Source: Diplolepis rosae (lineage: Eukaryota; Arthropoda; Insecta; Hymenoptera; Diplolepididae). Taken from it: a stretch of 64,000 bases of DNA. Positions 23,941 through 32,233 of the stretch are shown here, piece by piece. A program made the translations under genes and the position numbers. Numbering within the stretch: the first letter of the stretch is position 1; every line of letters begins with the position of its first letter. The stretch lies in the NCBI GenBank assembly GCA_030998225.1, contig JAPYXD010000459.1:2852001-2916000 (forward strand), written 5' to 3'. The notes under the pieces were generated by a model. The model was not told the origin of the DNA. It saw only the letters and a program-made list of their open reading frames with translations, and searched no databases.

Positions 23941-24034
23941 TGTCCTTATCTGCAAAAGAATTATCCATTTGAGTTGTTTGTGATTTAATTGATATAAATA
24001 GGAATTAGTTATTATTATCGTTAATAATTATAAA

Positions 24035-24397
24035 TTATTCGTTTTCCGCGTTTGCTAACTCAAAGAGATATTCAGTGCAAAGAAAACATTGGTCTGCTCT
24101 AAATCGTATGAAAAAAATTTGCTCTTCGCAGACAGAACATTTTAATTCGTTAAGATCCGTGGTTACAATATGGCGGTTAAGGAAAGGTACAGATATATCT
24201 GATTCAAAAAAGGTAATTTTATATCTGTAACATTCTTTACATACGAATTTTTTATCTAAAGTATTCTGATATATTTCGTTTTCTGGAGAGTAACAACAAA
24301 AATGTTTCATAATTATTTGATCGATATACGGTTGGTAGTACTGTTCGTCGTTTTCTGGATTTTCGGCTTGAATGGATTCGAAATCTTGCGGCAGCAT
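24035..24397 (-). CDS. Cys-rich putative zinc-binding protein, 120 aa
   Basis: This intact ORF has an ATG at 24397. The N-terminal 30 residues are acidic and Tyr-rich. Then come HFCC, CKEC (residues 53-56), CSVC (87-90) and CFLC (104-107), and a Glu-rich end. Three C-x2-C pairs suggest a zinc ribbon or treble-clef fold. The spacing does not fit a RING finger, so I do not assign ubiquitin-ligase activity. It is in the same strand and order as the other accessory genes. A candidate acceptor (TTCATAG, AG at 24402-24403) lies 4 nt before the ATG. No known family is recognised; a small regulatory or nucleic-acid-binding role is only a guess. Confidence 0.6.
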   Translation of the reverse strand: MLPQDFESIQAENPENDEQYYQPYIDQIIMKHFCCYSPENEIYQNTLDKKFVCKECYRYKITFFESDISVPFLNRHIVTTDLNELKCSVCEEQIFFIRFRADQCFLCTEYLFELANAENE

Positions 24398-24537
24398 TTT
24401 TCTATGAACAAATTCGTTATTGATCTTTAAAATACTAATTAAATTCTAACAGTGTTTTGTTTAAAGATTTTTTTTTTTTTTTTTTTTTTTGACATGTTTA
24501 AAATTTTATTTATGACTTTGCAATTTATAATATTTTA

Positions 24538-24943
24538 TCGAAAAACATTTTCAACTATAACTTCGTTTCCTAATTGAAGTTGCATTTTATTTTTTAAGAA
24601 TTGCTCAGTACAACCTTTACAGTCGATTGCCCTACAGCGTGGCGTTATTAATGCTTCCCTACAACCGTTACAATTCATATTAACGCATTGTATTGTACAA
24701 ACTGAGTGCCATGAGGTACAGAATTCGTATTTATTTTGTTCTGTTATTGGTAATTTTTCGAAACAAAATTGGCAAAATTTCTTTGTTGTTTCCTGACTTT
24801 AATAAATGAATAAGGTTGACGCTTCTAATTCGAAACCAAAACTATTTATTAAATGTCCATAGGTGATTGGATAATCCTGTGGACATACACCGTCCACAGG
24901 TCCTGAGTGGAACACGATTGGTTCTGCCGCAGTCGGAATCATT
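24538..24943 (-). pseudogene. Second Cys-rich ORF, interrupted by one stop
   Basis: An ATG at 24943 opens 48 codons, then a TAA (24799-24801), then about 85 further in-frame codons to a TAA at 24538. The second part is dense in Cys: F-C-Q-F-C, F-C-T, C-T-I-Q-C, N-C-N-G-C, R-C and D-C-K-G-C, compatible with two or three zinc sites. No family is recognised. A strong acceptor (polypyrimidine tract, TTTATAG, AG at 24945-24946) lies 1 nt before the ATG, which supports a genuine spliced gene. It lies directly upstream of the 120-aa Cys-rich ORF and may be related to it. Confidence 0.5.
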
Positions 24944-24949
24944 CTATAA

Positions 24950-25341
24950 ATTTAAAAAGAAAGGGATCTAAATTTACTTAACTATACCCTTGATTATATA
25001 ATTTTTATACTTTATCTATTTAATTCGTGCAAAAGTACCCAAAATTTGATTCTAACAGAAGTTCTACATTTTCGAAAGGTATTCTATTTCTCCATTAGAA
25101 AAACAATTCTTGTATTACAATACCCTTACAAAAACTGTTCTTCTAAAGGTACATTCCCAGTGATCATGCTGTGGTTTTACAGTATAGAAAGAGAGGGATG
25201 GATTGTACTTGTACCAGGAAGGTGGAAAGGATGGAAAATATGGGTCCTTTCCAGTTTATAGATACGTTTGAAAAGAAGTAGTTAAAATTTGAATGATAGG
25301 TCACTTAGAAGAGGTTTTGTTGATAGGCTAAGAGGAGTTTT
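24950..25341 (-). other. Gap between envelope 2 and the Cys-rich ORFs
   Basis: No gene is recognised on the element's strand. The plus-strand frame 25046-25261 has no features. The stretch provides the polypyrimidine and acceptor region for the 24943 gene. Confidence 0.5.
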
Positions 25342-27063
25342 CTAATCTAGTTTAATTTCATTTATATTTTTATTAGTTTTTTTTGAAATTTTTTGAATTT
25401 TAATTAGTATTATTAATAGAATAATTATTATAAGAAAAGTAACTATAGTATGTGCTATATATATTTTATGTGCACTAGAATTAAAAATAGATGGGATAAT
25501 TTTCTAAATATTAGCATATTTTGTGAGTAGAAAAACATGACTTTCAAAAGTCGATATAAGCATGTCATCTTTTTTATGAAAAAGATGTAACACGGTTTTT
25601 AACAAGTGAGGTTCTGTGATCGACATATTATATAAGAAGGGAGAAATTATTTCAAAAGAAGTGGTCGATTTACTAAGTGGAATTGAGTTATCCATTATTT
25701 TTGGGTAATTTTTAATATTATAGTATGGAATTGATGAGTCCAAATTAGAGTCAGATTCTATGTGTAAAATTCCTATTCCTTAAAGAGTAATAAGGGTTTT
25801 GGAATTTTTGGAGCAAGATAAAAAGATTTGTTTAGGAAGAATAGTTGAATAAAGCCATCCACGGTGTGACAACAGTGGTGTTAAAAAAGGATATTCATTG
25901 AAACTTATGAATATTTTACATTTATACGGTTGGGATTTTATAAACATTGATGTTTCGCAAATAGGATTATTTTGAGTACTGTATATGGAATGAGGAGGGT
26001 GACAAAAATTTTGAAGTCCATTTTGGTGGCATGAAGCGAGGAAATTTTCATTTGTTGTGAAGTAAGATTCGTTATTTGGAGAAATTGCGATATAAGAAAT
26101 TTGAGATTTTATGAATATAGGTGTAATATAATCAGTATTGAAGTCAAAATGTATTGGGGTTGAATGTGTTTTAAATACTTGAAATTCTTCAGAAGATGGA
26201 ATTGGTATGGTCATAGTAAAAATTAAGTAATTTTCGAAAGTAAAGTATCTTATTTTAGAAAATGGAATGACCATAGAAAAAAGAGACGTTGGAAGGTGAG
26301 GGTCTTCTTTGTTAGATTTGAAGTCTAGGAAGGTATCTGGAAGCAGCATGGGGTGCCATAAATTTGTAGCGGCATGGGTTATAGCTTCCGTAAGTTGTGT
26401 TAGGAGTGATAGAAAGGATCGGGATATTTCATGCAAGTCGATTAGCCAATTTGCTGCAAGAATTCTATAAATGTGCAAATTTGGGTAAATTTGTGATTTA
26501 TGCCAGTCTTTGTACATCGTAACGTTGTTGAGATTGGATGAAAGGTTTTCAAGCTGTTCAGAAAATGGATTTGGAAGTAGGAATAAATTTTATTTAGGCC
26601 AATAAAGAGAAGTTTATTGTCTTATTTTTGACTGTAGAAGAGCTTCTTGAATTTGGTGTAAAAATGGATCACTATTTTTGGGAATTTTAGTGATGTTATG
26701 AGCTTGTCTGGTTATAAATGAAATTTCTCCCAGAAAATAATTTATACTTTTTTTCATAAATTCAAGCTGAGTGTGGTGATTATATATATTACAGTTATTT
26801 GCAATATTTTTAAGTATACAATGTTCATAAAGTTTGTGAGAAATATCTACTATTCTATACTTTAAGTTTTCTGGTTGCAAAATATCAAAATAAGAGATAA
26901 AATTATAATTTTCGAAAAATAGACGTATTTTTGAAATTGGTTCAAAATAAATACCAGATGAGTGATAAAATTGTGAATTGATATACAAGTTTTCTGCTTT
27001 AGAAGTGAAAAACAGAATTAACATCAAGTATACGCCAGAAGGTAGTTGGTATAGGAATTTCAT
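25342..27063 (-). pseudogene. Envelope 2: errantivirus/baculovirus-F-like glycoprotein with four stops
   Basis: From the ATG at 27063 one frame runs 574 codons to 25342-25344, interrupted by in-frame stops at 26614-26616, 26590-26592, 25780-25782 and 25504-25506, but by no frameshift. Features are a signal peptide (LMLILFFTSKA), then SGIYFEP and a Y-x-F-x-S-Y pattern typical of the N-terminal subunit of gypsy Env and F-like proteins. A helical region with the conserved ITHAATNLWHP-type heptad follows, then Cys-rich ectodomain parts and a C-terminal transmembrane segment (IVTFLIIIILLIILI) with a Lys-rich tail. Class I fusion is the family role. No furin-type site is visible; the expected place overlaps the first two stops. 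The acceptor before the ATG is very strong: TACTAAT branch site (27097-27103), T/C tract, CAG at 27080-27082. Confidence 0.75.
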
Positions 27064-27121
27064 TATGCTTCTCGAATAGCTGAAAAAGAAAAAAGGATTA
27101 GTATTGGATAAAATTGGATGT

Positions 27122-27706
27122 TTACATATGGTTGGATTTAGGTCTAGAAGTTTTTTGGATAAAAGGGGAAAATAGATTACTAAATGTTGAGGAGTTTCGT
27201 GGTGGAAGCGGAGGGGGAACTTGTGTTGATTTATCAGCTTTAAAAACATTCCGTCTACGGCACTCTTTTGTAGCATGCATTTGAGTGTTACAATATCTAC
27301 ATGAATTTTTCCATGATACTAATTTCGGTCTTGAATCAGTTTGAACACTTTGATTCTTCGTTTTTTTTGTTTCTTTACATTTATTATTATAAAAATCCTC
27401 ATCGCAAAGATCATAAGATCTTATTAATATTTGTAGTAATTTTAAAGCAGCTCTATTTTCGGCTAACTCGCTTGTAGGACCCGCTTGTACAGCAAAATGA
27501 TCGTTTGTATTAACTTGAGCAAGAAAAAATGATTTGGTTTTTGAATTTGGATCAGGATAAACGATGTATTGCGGTAACGGTAATCCATATTTTATCGTAA
27601 AATTTCTCAAAATTTCCACGTGGTTTAAAAGTCCCAGAGAGTCTGTTCTACATATCTTTTTTTTGTAACTTCGCACGTGGGTAGGCTCATCATAGTAATG
27701 CTCCAT
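27122..27706 (-). CDS. dsRNA-binding domain plus CCHC zinc-knuckle protein, 194 aa
   Basis: This intact ORF has an ATG at 27706. Residues 26-95 fit a double-stranded-RNA-binding domain: first helix (LLNHVEILRNFTIKYG), PLPQYIV strand, a middle strand ending FFLAQV, and a final helix with SELAENRAALKLLQ in place of the usual G-x-S-K-K-x-A-K-x-x-A-A. Residues 136-149 form a perfect CX2CX4HX4C knuckle (Cys136, Cys139, His144, Cys149). A Pro-rich segment (PPPLPPR) follows. A retroelement protein of this architecture could bind dsRNA or genomic RNA; suppression of RNAi is the most attractive inference. Gag-derived knuckle fused to a captured host dsRBD is one possible origin. A CAG acceptor (AG at 27720-27721) lies 13 nt upstream of the ATG. 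Confidence 0.75.
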   Translation of the reverse strand: MEHYYDEPTHVRSYKKKICRTDSLGLLNHVEILRNFTIKYGLPLPQYIVYPDPNSKTKSFFLAQVNTNDHFAVQAGPTSELAENRAALKLLQILIRSYDLCDEDFYNNKCKETKKTKNQSVQTDSRPKLVSWKNSCRYCNTQMHATKECRRRNVFKADKSTQVPPPLPPRNSSTFSNLFSPFIQKTSRPKSNHM

Positions 27707-27743
27707 TATAGATGATTTCCTGAATCAGTATGGAATATTTATA

Positions 27744-28481
27744 TTAGAATTTATTGTACTGATTGGGGGGTCTATATCCGCATTTAAAACATTTCTTAAA
27801 GCTTTTTCCAGAAAAAGGCGATGTAGTAGAAATATTATTTCTTTTTATTTTATAAGGATTTATATTTGTAAAACGATTGTTATTGGATGTATTAGATTTT
27901 GTTATCTCACAACTTGTTGAAGGTCTTGGATCATTTATAGGTGATTCTTGGATTGTAACATGTAAATGTTCTAGTGAGTTTATTAAATTTACTTCACATT
28001 TTTTATCTTTTTGCAAAAGAGAATTTATCATCTTTATAGCTGCAAAATCCTTTGCTGTTTTTATTGTGTTTGCAATTCCTATTCGTTTAATATCATTAAT
28101 AAAACAAATTGCTATGTATGTTGAGTTTTTTGATGAAGTTTTTACTCGTAATACTGTATATTTTGGATACTCAAATTTATTTTGAGTGCAAATTTCGTTT
28201 AATTTTTTGCAATTTTTACTAATAGAATTTGGTTGGACGTTTTGATTTGTTTCCTTTGATTCATTAATCAAGGCGTTATATAAATTTTGTGCTACCTTTT
28301 GTTTTAAAATTTCTTTATCTTTGCTACTATTCATTATTATATAATTTTTATATTGTAAATTAACGTGAAATAAACATTCATTATTATTGGTTTGTTCAAT
28401 GAGTATCTCGTAAATGAGGGGTGGATCTCCTCTTTGTTGAATAATTTTGTTTAGTAAGGTTGTAATAGGAACATGCGACAT
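27744..28481 (-). CDS. Protein with two dsRNA-binding domains, 245 aa
   Basis: This intact ORF has an ATG at 28481, 11 nt after the end of glycoprotein 1. Residues 6-72 form a divergent dsRBD (TTLLNKIIQQRG, then a YEIL strand, a LFHVNL strand and a Lys-rich final helix). Residues 90-157 form a clearer one: CKKLNEICTQNKF, YPKYTVL, TYIAICF, then GIANTIKTAKDFAAIKMINSLL, which matches the G-x-x-x-x-K-x-A-K-x-x-A-A pattern. A linker of about 65 residues leads to KCFKCG, the first half of a zinc knuckle, just before the stop. The tandem dsRBD layout recalls R2D2/Loquacious/Staufen-type proteins and viral dsRNA-sequestering suppressors. No clear acceptor precedes this ATG, so it may be read from a downstream-cistron or longer spliced message. 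Confidence 0.75.
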   Translation of the reverse strand: MSHVPITTLLNKIIQQRGDPPLIYEILIEQTNNNECLFHVNLQYKNYIIMNSSKDKEILKQKVAQNLYNALINESKETNQNVQPNSISKNCKKLNEICTQNKFEYPKYTVLRVKTSSKNSTYIAICFINDIKRIGIANTIKTAKDFAAIKMINSLLQKDKKCEVNLINSLEHLHVTIQESPINDPRPSTSCEITKSNTSNNNRFTNINPYKIKRNNISTTSPFSGKSFKKCFKCGYRPPNQYNKF

Positions 28482-28492
28482 TTTTTAAGATG

Positions 28493-30523
28493 TTAGATTT
28501 GAATTGAATAATGTGATCTACTAAGTTCTTCTTTTAGTTCAGAGTGAGGATAAAGAGTAGTCTTCGTACTATTATGATCTTTACCTGAATTGGTATTTTC
28601 GTTAGGAGATGAACTTTTAGTTTCCTCTATAGAGTTTTGTGGTGCTGAAGCTGTAAGCAGTGCTTGATGGCTCTCAGCGGGAGGTCCAGCAGGTCGGTTG
28701 GTACCTAAGTGTAACAAAAGGTTAGTGACCGAATCCCAGAAGGCGCCTAGTAAATGGAGAGACCATCCAAATAATCTATGCAATGCATAACCATGAATAA
28801 TGGTATCTGCTATTAATTTGATCCCTCTAATTATTATAATTAATCCAATTAGACCTGCACTAGTAGTACCGAAATTTGTCAAAACTGTCCAAAATCTACC
28901 CCAAGCTGATTCAGCAATTTTATCAATTACTTCTTGGTTAAGTAAATTTGTCAATGATATTCCTTGATTAATAGTCGGATGTCCTGTTATTTCACTAGCT
29001 AAAGAATTTAAAATCATTGGTTTTTCTGCTGGGAACATTATATGATCTCGTAGCTTATCAAGGTCAGATTGAGAATAAATGCCACTTGTTGCTAAGGATG
29101 AAGGGTTTGTGTATTTCCAGGTTGCTTTTGTGAGAGGTTTAACTATAGTTGGTGCTATGGATTCGACAGGATTTGGAAGTAATTTGTACCAGGTTTCTCC
29201 AAAAAGGTACATTGGTGGAAGGAAAGAATTGCAATTTGTTTGGATACCTGATTTTGTTAATATATGAGTTCGTGGAGAAAGGAAAAAGGATTGATTTCCT
29301 CTAAATATTGGTAGTTGTAGATAACATTCTTCAGTTTTGCGATATTTTATTTCAACCAGTATACATTTTACGATATGTACTACTTCTCCTGCAATTACTG
29401 ACATATATCCTGGGCCTTTCATCAAATGATATGCAAATTCGTCTGGTGATTGGGTTGCTAGGGTTAATGTATTTCTAAAAACTTGCTGTTCAAGTATGCA
29501 TCGTTGAGTAAGAACATCGTGATAAAGTCTATTTACTTCGGTGCGTATATGTCGTTCCACATATATAAATTTAGAGTTAACGTATGTAAAAATGTCCATA
29601 TTTTGAATTTCTAAATGTTTATTTTCTAAAAATGAATACCCAGGTCTGGTTTCAAACATTAATAATTTTGGATGTTCAGTTTGTATTAAAACGTAACTGC
29701 AAACTGGTTTTCTTGTTTTTTCAGCCAGTACGAAGGTTATATCTTCAGTCGTTAAAGAATAAGAGGTTTCAGAATTGTCTGTCGTGTTGTCATATGTTTT
29801 ATTTGCTGGTCCTTCATAGATAATTTTATATTTGTTAAAATTACATACGTCATTAGGTAATGTATCCCAGAATGTTTGTCCATATTCTACGTCTGTACAG
29901 AATGTGTCTGAAAGTGTGCATATTATTCCAGATCCTAATTGAATTTTATTTGAATTTAAATGAATAGTCGCGTAATGTTCTTGTAAAGTTATTTTGAATA
30001 TTGCTTGGACTACGACATTATTCCATGTTCCATATGGGTCAGAAAATTGTGTACCAGTACAGTCTCCATTAGGTGTTACAAAACCTGCTAAAGTAACGCT
30101 ATGAAATGAAGTTTCATTTACTTTTAACTTTGATATCTGAAGAGAAGGGGTTACTAAAAATGTTCCTATTGTGTGCATTTGATTACATTGATCTCGTGTA
30201 ACATCATGTATATATTCACTGTGGCCATTTGCAACTATGGAACTGTGAGAATGCATACCACAATGAGAGATGGCTCGTCGAATTTCTATTTTGCATTGTA
30301 TTACTTTTGTATTTTAAAATCCAGTTAATTGTAAAAGTTGTATATAAACTCTTTCAACATGTACTTGAGATTGAGGTAGATCACATTCTCCTACCTCTAG
30401 TAAAGATAATGTCGTAATATTTGATTGATTTGAACCGCAATCGAATCCTATGATGGCGCAGACTGTTGTTATATAGTTGAATTTGCAAATGAGCAGTGCC
30501 AAAAGGAAGCCTCGTAATCTCAT
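28493..30523 (-). pseudogene. Glycoprotein 1: long envelope, chuvirus-like type, one stop
   Basis: The frame from the ATG at 30523 to 28493-28495 has 677 codons with a single TAA (30314-30316) about 70 codons in; 28493-30256 is the main open part. It has a signal peptide (MRLRGFLLALLICKF), many Cys and NxS/T sites, a CGMHSH motif, a DPYGTWNN motif, and near the C-terminus a long hydrophobic region (FGTTSAGLIGLIIII) then an amphipathic HGYALHRLFGWSLHLLGAF segment and a Pro/Ser-rich tail. From memory this resembles the large glycoproteins shared by chuviruses and some arthropod LTR elements, and is unrelated to envelope 2. An acceptor with a T/C tract (CTCCTTTTTCCAG, AG at 30526-30527) lies 2 nt before the ATG, which supports expression from a spliced env-type message. 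Confidence 0.7.
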
Positions 30524-30871
30524 CTCTGGAAAAAGGAGGTTCCAATTAGCAGCTTGCTTTGTAAAAAAAGAATTAATAAAATTAATTACATAGTCTATAA
30601 TATCCAACATGTCAGCTATGACAAAATGATCTGATAGGCGTAAACTGATAATCAAGTTTTTGTATGCGTCTGGTCCTCTTGTTTTGATTGTTGAAAAAAT
30701 GTCTTTTATTGTATCTGGATTGTTTAGGTTTTTGCTCCATGTGGGAATATTACAGTCGTCTTGGTTGAAAATTCCAGTTTGAATTAAGTATGGCCAGAGA
30801 GCTACCATGTCGATGAAACAGGGAACTATTTCAATGAGATCATCTATGCGTTTGCGATGAATTTGATCCAT
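30314..30871 (-). CDS. CARD-like death-fold protein, reading in frame into glycoprotein 1
   Basis: The ORF starts at the ATG at 30871. Residues 1-95 resemble a caspase recruitment domain: MDQIHRKRIDDLIEIVPCF (helix 1), WPYLIQTGIF (helix 2, with the Q-x-G-I-F turn), a helix 4 ending in TRGPDAYKNLI and then SLRLSDHFVIADML. The R-G-P-x-A-[YF] followed about 11 residues later by a [GS]-x-H before the last helix is the strongest CARD signature. No stop separates it from the glycoprotein signal peptide (residue 117 on), so unspliced or first-acceptor messages would make a CARD-glycoprotein fusion ending at the TAA at 30314. An acceptor (TTATTCCAG, AG at 30877-30878) lies 5 nt before the ATG. CARDs link apoptosome and inflammasome proteins; a decoy that blocks Dark/Dronc-type assembly is an inference. 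Confidence 0.65.
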   Translation of the reverse strand: MDQIHRKRIDDLIEIVPCFIDMVALWPYLIQTGIFNQDDCNIPTWSKNLNNPDTIKDIFSTIKTRGPDAYKNLIISLRLSDHFVIADMLDIIDYVINFINSFFTKQAANWNLLFPEMRLRGFLLALLICKFNYITTVCAIIGFDCGSNQSNITTLSLLEVGECDLPQSQVHVERVYIQLLQLTGF

Positions 30872-30879
30872 TATATCTG

Positions 30880-31092
30880 GAATAATGTGTTATGTCTAAA
30901 TTTCATGATTTTTTTTGTTTGTTTGTTGTATATATTTCTTATATAAAATATATATTTTATATATGTATATTTTTTTTTATTTTTACCATTTATCGACAAA
31001 ATAAAATTTCTATATTTTGTTTAAATTGTATATGTATACATATTTTTTATAATTAAAGTAAAGATATTTTGTTTGTTATTTTTTTTATTTAT
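30880..31092 (-). other. AT-rich spacer after integrase
   Basis: Tracts such as TATATATTT and poly-T separate pol from the accessory block. No gene; it holds the splice-acceptor region for the CARD ORF. Confidence 0.6.
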
Positions 31093-32233
31093 CTACTTTT
31101 GTACTTGTACATGTGAGCGTTTTAGTCTATTAATGTGAACTACAGTAGGTTTGCCTTTATAGCTTATTTTGACATTTCCTTTTCCTAACACTTCCCATAT
31201 TTCATAAGGCCCTGTATAATGGTTGTCTATGTTTTTTTATTTTACCTCCTTTTAATAAAAATACGTTGTCTCCAATTTTTACTTCTAAAGGATTTATTTT
31301 TTTATCATAATATATTTCCGATTTTTCTTTTGCTGAAATAAGATTCTCTCTTGCTTGTGTTCGCATTTCGTGTAGTTGAGTTACGAAATTAATTAAATAA
31401 TCATCATACGTTTGTAATTTTTCTTGTTGTGATAAAGGTTCGCTGGAAGTTTGACGAGCTAATTTACCAAAAACCAATCCATAGGGTGTGCATTTTGTGC
31501 CTTCATGTACACTAGTATTATATGAGAACATTGCTAGTTCAAGCCAATCATCCCATTCTGAATTTTATGCAACAAATTGTTTGAGATATTCTCCTAAAAC
31601 ATGATGTGAACGTTCTAATGATCCGTTTGATTGAGGGTGAAAAGTTGTGGTACGAAATTGTTTAATTCTAAAACGTTTTGCCAATCTTTTTAATAAATTA
31701 CTTAAAAAATCTCTGCCTTGGTCAGTAAGTACTCCTTTTGGTGATCCAAATATGCAAATAAATTTTTTCACAAAAGCATCTGCTATTGTACTAGCTTGGT
31801 GATTAGGAAGAGGTATTGCTAAAGAATATTTGGTAAAATTGTCTTGTATCGTTAGAATATATAAGTTTCCAGATTTTGTTTCAGATAGTGGACCAACAAT
31901 GTCCATTGATATTTTTTCAAAAGCAGTAGTGGGTGTGTCTGTGATTACCACAGGATTTTTTGTTTTGACTCTGATTAATTTTTTCAGTTGACATTGTAAA
32001 CAACCTTGAATATATTTTTGAATGTCTACTTTCATATTTTCCCAAAAAAATTTTTGGCGAATTCGGCTATAAGTTTTTGTAACGCCTTTATGGCCTCCTA
32101 ATGCCGAAGAATGAGCTTCTTCAATTAAATGAGTTCGTTGTTCCTTTGTTGCATATTGCGTTATTCCGTTGCAAACTATAATTTTTGTAGTTGAATTTGA
32201 AAAAATTGAATTGAAAATTGATTTCACTTCTTC
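31093..32233 (-). pseudogene. Integrase of the giant element
   Basis: Open pieces at 31565-32227 and 31202-31531 lie in one frame, separated by a TAA (31565-31567). After a frameshift near 31240 the C-terminus continues to a TAG at 31093-31095. The HHCC finger is complete (EEAH, GGH, GCLQCQLKK). The DDE triad is present: Asp in SMDIVGPL, Asp in LTDQGRDF, Glu in NGSLERSH. The shifted C-terminal part carries the TGPYEIWEVLG motif of GPY/F-type gypsy integrases. Catalytic residues are preserved although the reading frame is broken. Confidence 0.88.

Noticed and set aside
24035..24397. RING-finger or IAP-like protein in the accessory block
   Set aside because: The C-x2-C pairs lack the C3HC4 spacing and no BIR domain is present.
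25504..26616. Stop codons of envelope 2 as programmed readthrough or recoding
   Set aside because: Four different TAA/TAG contexts in one gene, with other damage in the element, fit simple decay better.
28493..30523. Glycoprotein 1 as a separate nested viral insertion (EVE)
   Set aside because: It lies in the same orientation between LTRs, has a close splice acceptor and tight spacing to its neighbours, so it is better explained as a gene of the element.
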